Source: Phycisphaerae bacterium (GTDB taxonomy: Bacteria > Planctomycetota > Phycisphaerae > UBA1845). From it: a DNA stretch of 34,917 bases. Position numbers and translations under genes: made by a program. This document shows, in pieces, positions 26,031 through 34,623 of this stretch (within the stretch, counting starts at the first letter, position 1; every line of letters begins with the position of its first letter). Below the pieces are notes generated by a model, which saw nothing but the letters and a program-made list of their open reading frames with translations, was not told the origin of the DNA and made no database searches. The DNA lies in assembly GCA_021604825.1 (NCBI GenBank), contig BQJS01000024.1, positions 1 through 34,917 of the forward strand. Direction: 5' to 3'.

Positions 26031-26177
26031 ATGAGCAGAACCGACATCATCCGCACGATCCATATTCTAAACGAGTCCGCCCAAGTCGATTTTCTACAAG
26101 ACTTTTCCACCGACGACTTAGCCGCCTATCTCGAAAAACTTCGTTCCATCCCATCCGAACCATATAGCGTGGAATAG
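26031..26177 (+). CDS. Small hypothetical protein, 48 residues
   Basis: ATG at 26031 with AAAGGAT about 8 nt upstream; TAG at 26175-26177. The product starts MSRTDIIRTIHILNESAQ and ends SIPSEPYSVE. It has the look of a real small protein: mixed helix-forming sequence (VDFLQDFSTDDLAAYLEKLR), sensible codon use and an acidic net charge. There is no signal peptide and no cysteine. I do not recognise a family. A terminator-like hairpin lies about 107 nt downstream. Both the start and the expression are unproved. Confidence 0.5.
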   Translation: MSRTDIIRTIHILNESAQVDFLQDFSTDDLAAYLEKLRSIPSEPYSVE

Positions 26178-26283
26178 CAATCTATGTCGAGCAGCAAGCA
26201 GTTTGAATAACGAGCAAACGGGTTATTGAAAATCGCGCTTCATCCGGATCGATTCAACGCGAACGCGCAACCAATCGATCCTT

Positions 26284-26320
26284 AGCGGCTCTCCGAAAGA
26301 AGGGGAGCCGCTTTATGTTG
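26284..26320 (+). terminator. Possible rho-independent terminator of the small gene
   Basis: 11-bp stem with one G-T pair (26284-26294 with 26302-26312), 7-nt loop GAAAGAA, followed by TTATGTTGG, a weak T tract. Moderate evidence only. Confidence 0.5.
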
Positions 26321-26395
26321 GTGCCAACCGATTCTGCCAATGAAAATGAAATCCCCTACAATCCAGCGACGATACTAGGCAATCGACTGGGTCTC

Positions 26396-26460
26396 GTAGG
26401 GTGGGCCGTGCCCACCACGTCTTAAGATATGCAAACGGCGGTGGGCACGGCCCACCCTAC
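26396..26460. repeat. Family B palindromic repeat, perfect inverted pair
   Basis: Arms 26396-26416 and 26440-26460 are perfect 21-bp inverted copies with a 23-nt spacer. Each arm forms a small hairpin (TGGGC/GCCCA, loop CGT). A third, single copy lies at 28995-29015. Arm length and spacer equal those of the family A pair at 15077-15141. Together with the terminator-like hairpin at 26284-26320 this accounts for the gene-free stretch 26178-26587. Confidence 0.85.
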
Positions 26461-26587
26461 AACTGCGCTTCACTCCTGCCCTTACCTAAACGCTCCAACA
26501 GCGACCAATATCGTGATAGAATCCGAATCAACGGTCGTAGTAATAGATAGTCAGTAGGCTAACGGCAAAAGTGTCCGGAGCGCAACT

Positions 26588-27487
26588 GTGCCAGACCCCG
26601 CATCGAATCCCGAACAACTCGACAGCGACGCGAAGTCATCGCCCGCCGATGAAGCTCATGTCGACTTCGATGTCTACTGCCATGAGTGCGGATACAATAT
26701 CCGAGGCATCGAATCCTCCCGCTGCCCCGAATGCGGAAAGAATTTACCTGCCACCCAAAAGGCCGAACCGTCCATCCCTTGGATTCATCGCAAGCGGATC
26801 GGCAACGTCAGCGCGTTCTTCAAAACTGTTCTGTTCGCAACCTTCAGCCCGCGCAAACTTTCCAAAGACGTCTACCTGCATATCGACTTTCGCAAGGCCC
26901 AGAAGTTTCGCCACTGGACGATTGGCGTGGCCATGCTTTGGATGGTCGTACTGACCATCCTGCTGCACGTGGCCAGCCATTATGGCCACGTCAACGACCG
27001 GACGATTGTCGAACTCTTGGAAATGTATTGGCCCAGCGCGGTCTTCAACGTTCTCGCCCTGCTCTATCTGATTCTGGCAACCGGTGTCCCCGGCGTGTTT
27101 TTCGACTACCGCGATATTCCCGTCAACTTACGAAACAACGCCATCGCGCTAAGTTACTACTGCACCGCTCCGCTGACTTGGGGGCCCGTCTTCGTCGTCG
27201 CGCCGCTCGCGGTTTGGTATGATTCGGTCAATTCGTATCGCGTCATAACCCACAACATGGAGATCACGATCATGTTTGCGGGCATTCTCATCCCACTGAT
27301 TCCAGCAGTTCCGTGGGCCTACTCGCTCGCTCGCATCGCCGAACGAATCACGCACAACCATCAGCGCAGAGTCGCCTGGATGTTCATTGGGATGCCCGTG
27401 ATGCTGGCCCTGCTCGCGGTCGCGATCTTCGGGTTGATTCCTCTCGCCAGCTTCTACGTGTGGGTGCTGATCGACACCCTATCATAG
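26588..27487 (+). CDS. Zinc-ribbon multi-pass membrane protein, cassette copy 1
   Basis: 299 residues from GTG at 26588, with GGAG 7 nt upstream. A zinc ribbon lies at residues 31-49 (CHEC and CPEC: C31, C34, C46, C49). A conserved block WIHRKRIGNVSAFFKTVLFATFSPRKLS follows, then about five hydrophobic segments (roughly 112-130, 150-171, 184-210, 226-250 and 270-296). The sequence resembles planctomycete proteins that join a ribbon to a YIP1-like membrane region, but the function is unknown. A close paralogue is encoded at 29121-30047, and each copy converges on an anchored protein of the 478-residue family with 16-20 nt between stops. This points to duplication of a two-gene cassette. Confidence 0.8.
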   Translation: MPDPASNPEQLDSDAKSSPADEAHVDFDVYCHECGYNIRGIESSRCPECGKNLPATQKAEPSIPWIHRKRIGNVSAFFKTVLFATFSPRKLSKDVYLHIDFRKAQKFRHWTIGVAMLWMVVLTILLHVASHYGHVNDRTIVELLEMYWPSAVFNVLALLYLILATGVPGVFFDYRDIPVNLRNNAIALSYYCTAPLTWGPVFVVAPLAVWYDSVNSYRVITHNMEITIMFAGILIPLIPAVPWAYSLARIAERITHNHQRRVAWMFIGMPVMLALLAVAIFGLIPLASFYVWVLIDTLS

Positions 27488-27507
27488 AATCCGCCTGTCA
27501 CACGTCA

Positions 27508-28944
27508 TCAATTTGCTTGAGGCCGATCGCCATTGAGGAAGAAGACCAGATCCAACTTGAGCAAATCCACACTCCCATATTTGTTCAGTTGAAATCGCCC
27601 CCCATCGTCGAAGCCATCCTGCCCAACACAGTAGAGCACCGGCGGGTCGGCACCGGGACGATACTGAATCGGCTCATCGCCTTCAGCAAACGGATCGCGC
27701 GGGATGGATTCAAGAAACTCAGGAACCAACCTATCGAGCGTTTCAGGACGGTGACCATGCTCAACTTCAAACAAGCGAATCGCCAAGGCGGTTGCGGTCA
27801 TTCGTCGCAACGCCCGCAGGTTGAAGTCGAACTGAGCAGGTCGGTCCCACGAAAACGCCCAAATGACCCCGGGGTGCAGCACCATCGAAACATCGTCAGC
27901 CGTTAGATAGTCTCCTGGGTTCGCGGCTCTTGCTTTTGGATAAGTGTCCTCAAGATAAGCAGTTCTCTGCTGAGATTGGTAGGCAGCCGTCCGGCAGCAA
28001 TCTGTAGTCCAAACTGGCCGCAAACCCATTGCCACCAGTTTCGAAGGCACCAGTCCCAACCCGACGTCGTCCTTCCCTACGCACATTCTCCCGATCGCAT
28101 CCAAGTACGTGGCCTTTTCCATGGAGAAGGCAAGCAAGAAGGATCGCAACATGGCACGCTCATCCAATAATCTCTGCATCAACTCGCGCACTTGGGGAGT
28201 GGTCGCCCCGACCAAACCGGACGGCTGTTCTACGGACGCGATTCGCAATGTCGAAACGTGGCGCTCAATCACACGACAAGCTTGTGCATGGACCCCGACG
28301 CCTAATTGGTGCACAACCAACATGGGCGGATCAGCGCTGATGTGATTCCCAAAACTTAATTGCGCTGCCAGGAACTCGACGGCTTGCCTATCTTGGTTCG
28401 CCTCAAAGGACTGTTCCGCCGCGATATTCAACAAACGCGCAAGATCCCGCTGCGGGCCCAAATTTGGAAGCACCATTTCCATCAACGGACTCTTGACGGC
28501 GGTCTTCCATTCGACCGCATCACATTCGGCGCCGCGCTTGAGCAGTTCAAGTGCTTCACCGTTGCTAGAAATCAAGGCATGGATCTCTGACGCGAACTTG
28601 TCGACGTCACCGAGTTGGACGGCCTTTGCGACATCTTCGAGGTCGATGCTTGAATCGATACTTCTCGGCCAACGATAGACCAATTCGGCTTTGGTGTAAT
28701 ACGTCGCGGCATTATGTTCGTCAGTGATGTCTTTGAAGACGTTAAAATCTTCAATGTAGACCGGTTCGCCCGCTGCCCGATACGATGCGATCAACTTATC
28801 GAGTCGGCGTTGTGCGATGATTGTCGCACTCCCCCACAGCGAAACGATCAACACGACCAGCCCGAGCGAGACCCACGTCACGCGTTTCGTCCATTTGAGA
28901 CGCGGGGGGTTGTAGCTGCCTTCAATGGATTGGGCTGTCGTCAT
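27508..28944 (-). CDS. Membrane-anchored protein with GspG-like C-terminus, paralogue 1 of 4
   Basis: 478 residues from ATG at 28944. Residues 22-44 form one transmembrane anchor, after the conserved PPRLKWTKR. Next comes IASYRAAGEPVYIEDFNVFKDI and NAATYYTKAE, common to all four copies. The middle (about 110-370) is mostly helical. The C-terminus resembles GspG-like pseudopilin ends: TALAIRLFEVEHGHRPETLDRLVPEFL, then IPRDPFAEGD, VLYCVGQDGFDDGG and FFLNGDRP. Unlike a true pseudopilin there is no FTLIE leader, so it is not a pilin. The body probably lies outside the cytoplasm. The function is unknown. The stop is 20 nt from that of the convergent zinc-ribbon gene 26588-27487. Confidence 0.8.
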   Translation of the reverse strand: MTTAQSIEGSYNPPRLKWTKRVTWVSLGLVVLIVSLWGSATIIAQRRLDKLIASYRAAGEPVYIEDFNVFKDITDEHNAATYYTKAELVYRWPRSIDSSIDLEDVAKAVQLGDVDKFASEIHALISSNGEALELLKRGAECDAVEWKTAVKSPLMEMVLPNLGPQRDLARLLNIAAEQSFEANQDRQAVEFLAAQLSFGNHISADPPMLVVHQLGVGVHAQACRVIERHVSTLRIASVEQPSGLVGATTPQVRELMQRLLDERAMLRSFLLAFSMEKATYLDAIGRMCVGKDDVGLGLVPSKLVAMGLRPVWTTDCCRTAAYQSQQRTAYLEDTYPKARAANPGDYLTADDVSMVLHPGVIWAFSWDRPAQFDFNLRALRRMTATALAIRLFEVEHGHRPETLDRLVPEFLESIPRDPFAEGDEPIQYRPGADPPVLYCVGQDGFDDGGRFQLNKYGSVDLLKLDLVFFLNGDRPQAN

Positions 28945-28994
28945 GACATTAGAGTATCATGAACGCGCGTTCGGCGTCGAAAGTTTTACGGATT

Positions 28995-29015
28995 GGTGGG
29001 CACGGCCCACCCTAC
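28995..29015 (-). repeat. Family B palindromic repeat, single copy
   Basis: Identical over 21 nt to the right arm of the pair at 26440-26460. It lies between the divergent genes 27508-28944 (-) and 29121-30047 (+). No inverted partner within 100 nt. Confidence 0.8.
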
Positions 29016-29120
29016 CTCTATCATTGACACCATCCAGATTTGCAGAGAATCTGTTACCGATACGCCACCCCGCTTTCGTAGTCATCTTTGGACGACTCGA
29101 CCATCATAAGGACGCCAACT

Positions 29121-30047
29121 GTGGAAGCAGATCCGCCCAAAGAAACCAGCGCGACCGACGTCGAAGCGATCGCGGCGAATGCACTAAGCGGAGTCGGCGA
29201 TGACGCTACTGCCGATCACGCAGCAAACGACTTCGACGTCTATTGCCACGAGTGTGGCTACAACCTCCGCGGCATTAGTGAACCCCGCTGCCCCGAATGC
29301 GGCAAGGACTCGCCGGCATTACTAAACGCCGAATCGTCTATCCCCTGGATTCATCGTAAAGAGCTCGGCAACGTTCGCGCTTTCTTGAAGACCGTTTTGT
29401 TTGCAACCTTTAGCCCGCGCAAGCTTTCCGAAGACGTTTACCTCCACATCGACTATCGCGAGGCACGGAAGTTTCAACGCTGGACAATCGCGGTCGCGAT
29501 GGTCTGGATGATCTGCACGACGATCATGCTCCATGTCGCCGCTGCCCGAGGCGAACTGACCGACACAACCATTGTTAGCGCATTGGAAATGTATTGGCCC
29601 AGCGTCCTTTTCAACGCGCTCGTACTGCTCTATCTGATGCTGGCCACTGGCATCCCCAGTCTCTTCTTCGATTACCGCGACGTTCCGATCAACCTGCGCA
29701 ACAACGCCATCGCCCTCAGCTACTATTGCTGCGCGCCGTTGACGTGGTGGCCATTGCCCGTCATCATTTCAATCCAACTATTCAAGCAGAATCCGTTGGA
29801 CATCAAGAATCTTTGGGTGTCGGTTCCGCTGACTACCATCGCCGTGATCACACCAGCCGCCCCGATCATCCTCTGGTGCTTTCAGGTGTACCGAATCGCG
29901 AAACGAGTTTTGCGCGGACAGACGGGCCGCAAAGCCTGGATGACAACCGGAATCCCGTTGCTATGGCTATTGGCTGCGATCCTTGTATTCGGGCTTGTCC
30001 CGCTAGCACTCTTCTATGCCTGGGTGTTCATCGACGCAGTGTCGTAA
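29121..30047 (+). CDS. Zinc-ribbon multi-pass membrane protein, cassette copy 2
   Basis: 308 residues from GTG at 29121 with AAGGA about 9 nt upstream; a TTG 11 codons earlier (29088) is less likely, and the GTG matches the sister gene, whose start has the same AACTGTG context. The ribbon is at C42, C45, C57, C60 (CHEC, CPEC). The block WIHRKELGNVRAFLKTVLFATFSPRKLSEDVYLHID and the membrane part EMYWPS with LRNNAIALSYYC are nearly the same as in the copy at 26588. It has about five hydrophobic segments. The acidic, variable N-terminus (about 1-38) is the main difference. The function is unknown. It converges with the paralogue at 30064-31500, with 16 nt between stops. Confidence 0.8.
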   Translation: MEADPPKETSATDVEAIAANALSGVGDDATADHAANDFDVYCHECGYNLRGISEPRCPECGKDSPALLNAESSIPWIHRKELGNVRAFLKTVLFATFSPRKLSEDVYLHIDYREARKFQRWTIAVAMVWMICTTIMLHVAAARGELTDTTIVSALEMYWPSVLFNALVLLYLMLATGIPSLFFDYRDVPINLRNNAIALSYYCCAPLTWWPLPVIISIQLFKQNPLDIKNLWVSVPLTTIAVITPAAPIILWCFQVYRIAKRVLRGQTGRKAWMTTGIPLLWLLAAILVFGLVPLALFYAWVFIDAVS

Positions 30048-30063
30048 TGCCGCCCGGCTTCGA

Positions 30064-31500
30064 TCAGTATTTGCCTTTGGGGCGATCGCCATTTAGAAAG
30101 TACACCAAGTCTGCTCTGTCGGGATAGAGCGATCCATTTCTTCGCAGGTGATACTTTCCACCTTCGTCGACGCCATCCATGCCAACGCTGTATAGAACTG
30201 GCGGAATTGCGCTCGGTACGTATTGAATCGGAGTCGCTTTCTCAGCGAATGGGTCGAGCGGAATAGCGTCGAGGTAGGCCGGAACCAGTTCATCGAGAGA
30301 TTGCGGGCGCGATCCGTGATCAATCTCAAACAGTCGAATCGCCAGTGACACCGCGGCCATCCGACGATCAGCCCGTATCCGAAAATCCAGATAAATCAAA
30401 CGCTCCAACGGGGGCATCAGAATATGTGCAGGCATCAACCAGCTAACGCCCGTATTAAGGAATTCATTCAGGTCGGGGAAGTGTTTTTTGGCCTGCGAAT
30501 ATGTATCCATGTCGGCCGCCAACTTGATCGCCGTAGTTATACCGGCTACCTCCCTGGAATGTTCGATGAAGAGCGGACGAGTCAACCAAGACATCGGAGG
30601 CGGTGGCGTCGGATACCACCCAACGGCCAGCCCCTTCCCGATTTGATCCACGCTGTCGATAAGTGTCGCGCGCTCGAAAGCCAACGTATTCGACCGGGAC
30701 CAAGCGAGTGCCGATTCGTCGAGCAATTCTTCAATCAGCACAGTCGCCTGACGACGCACCGAAGTATTCGCCTGCGTTGCGTCAGAGTTCGAACCCAAAA
30801 CCAACGCATGCCCGATGTGTTCAACAGCCTGACACGTCAGCGAGGTAATCGACAGCGCCACCATGTGCCCCACAAGTGCGGGCGGCTCCTCGAAACGATG
30901 ATCTCCGAGTCGCTTCAACGAAATCAATAGATCCAGCGCGTCATCGTCATGCCCACCCCCATGTGCTTGGATGGCACTGATACCCAATAGCTTCCCAAGA
31001 TCACGACACCCACTGAGGCTCGGTAGAGGCGCGATGTACAGGGGGCTCGTGAGCGTATAACCCCATTCCACACCAGCGCATCGACCGCCCTTCCTAAGCA
31101 ACTCGATCGTCTCACCGTTGGTGTTGATCAGCCGTTCGATCTCAGAAACGAAAGCGTTGGAGGTAGAATTGAGGCTCGCACGATGAAGGTCGTTAAGTCG
31201 AACCTTAGCAGCAATCCCAGCCGGCCAAGTGTAGGCGAGTTCGGCTTTTTCATAATACGTCGCCGCATTTTCATCGTCAGGGATGTCCTTGAATACATTG
31301 AAATCCTCAACATAAACCGGATCGCCCGCCGCCCGATACGACTCAATCTGTGCGTCGAGCTGGCGCTGTGAGGCAGACGTCGCACCAAACACCAACCCGA
31401 CAATCAAAACCACCAGCACGGTCGAACCAATCGTAATCCGCTTCGTCCACCAGAATCGACGAGGAATGTAACCGAGCTGCGTACCGACAACCTGATCCAC
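30064..31500 (-). CDS. Membrane-anchored protein with GspG-like C-terminus, paralogue 2 of 4
   Basis: 478 residues from GTG at 31500, chosen because TGGAG lies 6-7 nt upstream and because the resulting start (VDQ, then RRFWWTKRI) aligns with the start MDQ of paralogue 3; the open frame continues 25 codons further. Anchor at about 21-41 (ITIGSTVLVVLIVGLVFGATS). The family core follows: IESYRAAGDPVYVEDFNVFKDI, NAATYYEKAELAYTWP. C-terminus: AIRLFEIDHGSRPQSLDELVPAYL, IPLDPFAEKATPIQY, VLYSVGMDGVDEGG, FFLNGDRP. The upstream paralogue 3 ends 79 nt before its start, so the two may be co-transcribed. The function is unknown. Confidence 0.78.
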   Translation of the reverse strand: MDQVVGTQLGYIPRRFWWTKRITIGSTVLVVLIVGLVFGATSASQRQLDAQIESYRAAGDPVYVEDFNVFKDIPDDENAATYYEKAELAYTWPAGIAAKVRLNDLHRASLNSTSNAFVSEIERLINTNGETIELLRKGGRCAGVEWGYTLTSPLYIAPLPSLSGCRDLGKLLGISAIQAHGGGHDDDALDLLISLKRLGDHRFEEPPALVGHMVALSITSLTCQAVEHIGHALVLGSNSDATQANTSVRRQATVLIEELLDESALAWSRSNTLAFERATLIDSVDQIGKGLAVGWYPTPPPPMSWLTRPLFIEHSREVAGITTAIKLAADMDTYSQAKKHFPDLNEFLNTGVSWLMPAHILMPPLERLIYLDFRIRADRRMAAVSLAIRLFEIDHGSRPQSLDELVPAYLDAIPLDPFAEKATPIQYVPSAIPPVLYSVGMDGVDEGGKYHLRRNGSLYPDRADLVYFLNGDRPKGKY

Positions 31501-31579
31501 CACCAACTCCACAGCAAATCTCAAACAAACGACGGCCAAGAAACGGGCATCAACCCCATTACCCGCTCCACACAATCAA

Positions 31580-33013
31580 CTACGGATTTGGCCGTGGCCG
31601 ATCGCCGTCTAGAAAAAACAAGACATCCAGATTCTTCGAGTCCTCATTATCACTTTCCCGCGGGCCAAATAGACCACCATCGTCGATTCCATCCGGGCCA
31701 ACACAGTAAAGAACCGGTGGATCGGCATCTGGAAGGTACCTGACGGGACGGTCCCCGTTGAAGAACGGATCACGCGGTATTGCCTTCAGGTAGTCGGGCA
31801 CGAGCGCCTGAAGCACCTCTGGACGATGACCGTGATCGAGTTCATACATATGAACTGCCAGCGCGATCGCAGCCATCCGCCGACAAGCCAGTCGTGTGAA
31901 TTCAACCCTCATAGTTTGGCCATAACTTGGACTGGTCATGTAGTCAGGCAAGTACGCACCAATTCCCCTCCACGCAGTGGGCACAACGACATGATCGATA
32001 TCCGACATTACCATTGGATACGTTGCAGAACGTGATCCAGCAATCACTTGATCGACGCTTTCCAAAACGCGCCGGCAATGCGAAACGAGGGTCGGACGTA
32101 TCGCGAGCATGTAGGACCTCGAGGCGCCAGGAAAAACAACGCTAATCGGTTTTCCGTCGGGAATGGTTTCGTACAGATTCAGGACGACAATCCGTTCGCC
32201 AATCAAACCCGCCTGAAAAGACTCTGAGTAGGCTGCGTTATCCAGCAGCCCGCTGATGATTTGGTGTAATCTTTTTCTTGATTGCACATCGTCGTCGAGT
32301 CGAATGTCGGTCAGAAGCGCCGCTCCAATATTCTCAATCACGTCGTGAGACATCCTCGCGATTGATGTAACAACGAGGTTGTCAAGCAAGCTGCCGTTCA
32401 GCGAACTCCGATGACCCGCAAGGCGAACCTGTGCGTACAACAAATCGAGTGCATCGCCGTCGCGATTCTGTTGATGGAATGTTCCGATTGCAGTACTCAG
32501 CAGTTTCGCAAACCGGCGTGGAGCCATGACATTGTCGAGGTTAGACGCTGTGAGCGGGTTAACGAACGGTTCCCGCCATTCCACACGCGTACAGTCAGCC
32601 GCTTTCTGTAGATGCTCAATTGTCACAGCGTTCGTACTGATGAACCGTTCGACTTCATCCGCGTATGCGCCGGGAGTATCGGAGTAGACCGAATCAACAA
32701 GATCGAAGTCGGAAAAATCCCACCCGAAGGACGCCGGCCAAATGTACGCGTCCCTAGCCCGCGCGTAGAATGCGGCTGCATTTTCAGCGGATGGAATCTC
32801 TACGTGAACATCGAAGTCCTCAGCAAGAACCGGCTCGCCGGCTGCGCGGTAGGATGCGATTAACTTGTCGAGGCGGTACTGCGCAATCGCCGCCGAACTG
32901 CCCCACAGTACGACGATCGAAACGATGAGTGCGAGCGAACCCCACGCAATACGCCTGGTCCACCAGAATCGTGGCGGGTCGTAGTCATCCGAATGTGTTT
33001 TGCTTTGATCCAA
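31580..33013 (-). CDS. Membrane-anchored protein with GspG-like C-terminus, paralogue 3 of 4
   Basis: 477 residues from TTG at 33013; AAGGA lies 6 nt upstream, which supports the rare start. Anchor at 22-44 (IAWGSLALIVSIVVLWGSSAAIA). It is the most diverged copy: the core reads AEDFDVHVEIPSAENAAAFYARARDAYIWP instead of the FNVFKDI and TYYxKAE seen in the others. The C-terminus keeps AVHMYELDHGHRPEVLQALVPDYL, IPRDPFFNGDRPVRYLP, VLYCVGPDGIDDGG and FFLDGDRP. It lies 76 nt downstream of paralogue 4 on the same strand. The function is unknown. Confidence 0.78.
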   Translation of the reverse strand: MDQSKTHSDDYDPPRFWWTRRIAWGSLALIVSIVVLWGSSAAIAQYRLDKLIASYRAAGEPVLAEDFDVHVEIPSAENAAAFYARARDAYIWPASFGWDFSDFDLVDSVYSDTPGAYADEVERFISTNAVTIEHLQKAADCTRVEWREPFVNPLTASNLDNVMAPRRFAKLLSTAIGTFHQQNRDGDALDLLYAQVRLAGHRSSLNGSLLDNLVVTSIARMSHDVIENIGAALLTDIRLDDDVQSRKRLHQIISGLLDNAAYSESFQAGLIGERIVVLNLYETIPDGKPISVVFPGASRSYMLAIRPTLVSHCRRVLESVDQVIAGSRSATYPMVMSDIDHVVVPTAWRGIGAYLPDYMTSPSYGQTMRVEFTRLACRRMAAIALAVHMYELDHGHRPEVLQALVPDYLKAIPRDPFFNGDRPVRYLPDADPPVLYCVGPDGIDDGGLFGPRESDNEDSKNLDVLFFLDGDRPRPNP

Positions 33014-33089
33014 CGCGAATCCTTCGAGAACAGCTTCACCAAACCGCCCGAAACAAGCTCCAAGCCGGCAGACCGACCTTCGTCATCAA

Positions 33090-34535
33090 TCACGGATTGC
33101 TCTGATACCGATCGCCATTGAGAAAGAAAACCATATCGAGCTTTTCACGATCAATGACGCCCGGTGCCCGCAAGGCGAACCTCCCACCGTCATCGACGCC
33201 GTCCTTGCCTACGCTATAGAGCAACGGTGACTCGGCTTCTGGCACGTATTGGATCGGCTTGTTGTCGTGTGCGAAAGGATCCTCGGGGACTTTGTCGAGG
33301 TAGTCGGGCACCAATTGCGCCAATGCTTCCGGGCGATGGCCATGGTCAATTTCATACAATCGAATGGCCAGGGCAGTGGCGGCCAACCGGCGACTGGCCT
33401 TGGCACGAAAGACGAGCCAAACAAATAGTCGGGTGGCCGGCATGAACGACATGCCTGGACGCAAGCTGATGTCAATCTGACTGTCGATGGTAAAGCGCGG
33501 TAGCTCGGGAGTCTCCTTCATGACATATTGGAAGTTGTCATGAAGGTACGCCTTATTGGATCGCGTGAAGTACTCGGCCAAACGCCTGCCTTCTGTCAAC
33601 CAAGGCGAACGCAGCATGAAGTTAGACCTTGGACTCAGCCACGAACCCACCCCAAAAGCAGGATCGGCATCGCAGTAGCTGATGATCGCATCGATATTGG
33701 CTGCTCTCTCTATCACTATCGCGAGATTCATTGATTCGGCCAAGTCTCGCTCATCCAACAGGTCATGAACCAATTCGACAACCTGCCGCCTTGTTGCCAT
33801 TGCCCCGTCGGTCTCGTCGCCAATCTGGGACACTGGTAGCTCGTGACACCACAACTCCACTGCGTCGCAAACCCGATGGAAACATGACATCGCAACCTGT
33901 TGTGCGAAGATATCACCGCAACCGGCAGCAACGTGCGTGCCAAAGCGCATTTGCGTTGAGAGAAGTGCTAGTGCCCTCCGATCCTGATTGGATCTGCGTG
34001 CCTGCCCGGCCGCCACATGAAGCAACCTGCTCAGATCTGACTGCCCTCTATTATTGAAACTGGGCGAGATAATGAGTGGACGAGTCCTAGTTATGTTCCA
34101 TTCAAGGTCGTGGCAACGCGCTCCACGTTCCAGCAGTTCAAGCGTCGTACCGTTGGTCGTAATGAGGTGATCGATTTCAATGGAGTATGAATCAACCTCA
34201 CCGTATCGAACGGCATTACTCAGTTTGTAGATCCTCAGACTCGCGTCGAAACTTGCAGGCCAAGCGTATGCGATTTCCGCTTGCTTGTAATACGTCGCCG
34301 CGTTTTCCTCGTCGGGGATACTTTTGAAAACGTTGAAGTCTTCGGCGAACACCGGGTCGCCAGCCGCCCGGTAGGATGCGATCATCGTATCGAAACGGTG
34401 TTGCGCTATGAGCGTCGCACTGCCCCAGGACGCGACAATCAACACGACCAACCCAAGCGAACCCCATGCAATGCGTTTCGTCCACTTGAATCGCGGCGGA
34501 ATGTATTCCGGGTGGATTGAATCGGTACCGTTCAC
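33090..34535 (-). CDS. Membrane-anchored protein with GspG-like C-terminus, paralogue 4 of 4
   Basis: 481 residues from GTG at 34535; no clear ribosome-binding site, but the start agrees with the other copies. Anchor at 22-44 (IAWGSLGLVVLIVASWGSATLIA). Core: IASYRAAGDPVFAEDFNVFKSI and NAATYYKQAEIAYAWP. C-terminus: ATALAIRLYEIDHGHRPEALAQLVPDYL, VPEDPFAHDNKPIQY, LLYSVGKDGVDDGG, FFLNGDRY. It is the first of three same-strand copies, with a 7-bp dyad (34539-34554) just before its start. The function is unknown. Confidence 0.78.
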   Translation of the reverse strand: MNGTDSIHPEYIPPRFKWTKRIAWGSLGLVVLIVASWGSATLIAQHRFDTMIASYRAAGDPVFAEDFNVFKSIPDEENAATYYKQAEIAYAWPASFDASLRIYKLSNAVRYGEVDSYSIEIDHLITTNGTTLELLERGARCHDLEWNITRTRPLIISPSFNNRGQSDLSRLLHVAAGQARRSNQDRRALALLSTQMRFGTHVAAGCGDIFAQQVAMSCFHRVCDAVELWCHELPVSQIGDETDGAMATRRQVVELVHDLLDERDLAESMNLAIVIERAANIDAIISYCDADPAFGVGSWLSPRSNFMLRSPWLTEGRRLAEYFTRSNKAYLHDNFQYVMKETPELPRFTIDSQIDISLRPGMSFMPATRLFVWLVFRAKASRRLAATALAIRLYEIDHGHRPEALAQLVPDYLDKVPEDPFAHDNKPIQYVPEAESPLLYSVGKDGVDDGGRFALRAPGVIDREKLDMVFFLNGDRYQSNP

Positions 34536-34538
34536 GTT

Positions 34539-34554
34539 GTCGTAATGTTACGAC
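34539..34554. promoter_or_regulatory. 7-bp dyad before paralogue 4
   Basis: GTCGTAA, 2-nt centre, TTACGAC, ending 3 nt upstream of the GTG start of paralogue 4. It may be an operator or an mRNA hairpin masking the start; the missing ribosome-binding site fits the second idea but does not prove it. Confidence 0.35.
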
Positions 34555-34623
34555 CAGACGATTCGTATTGAAATGTTTGGTTTGGATGAGCGCTTTCGTA
34601 TTGAATAAACGATGCCGCAATTC

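Noticed and set aside
25687..26034. Plus-strand open frame of 115 codons upstream of the small gene
   Set aside because: No ribosome-binding site, biased composition (many Arg, Thr, Pro), overlaps the tandem repeat and the start of the small gene.
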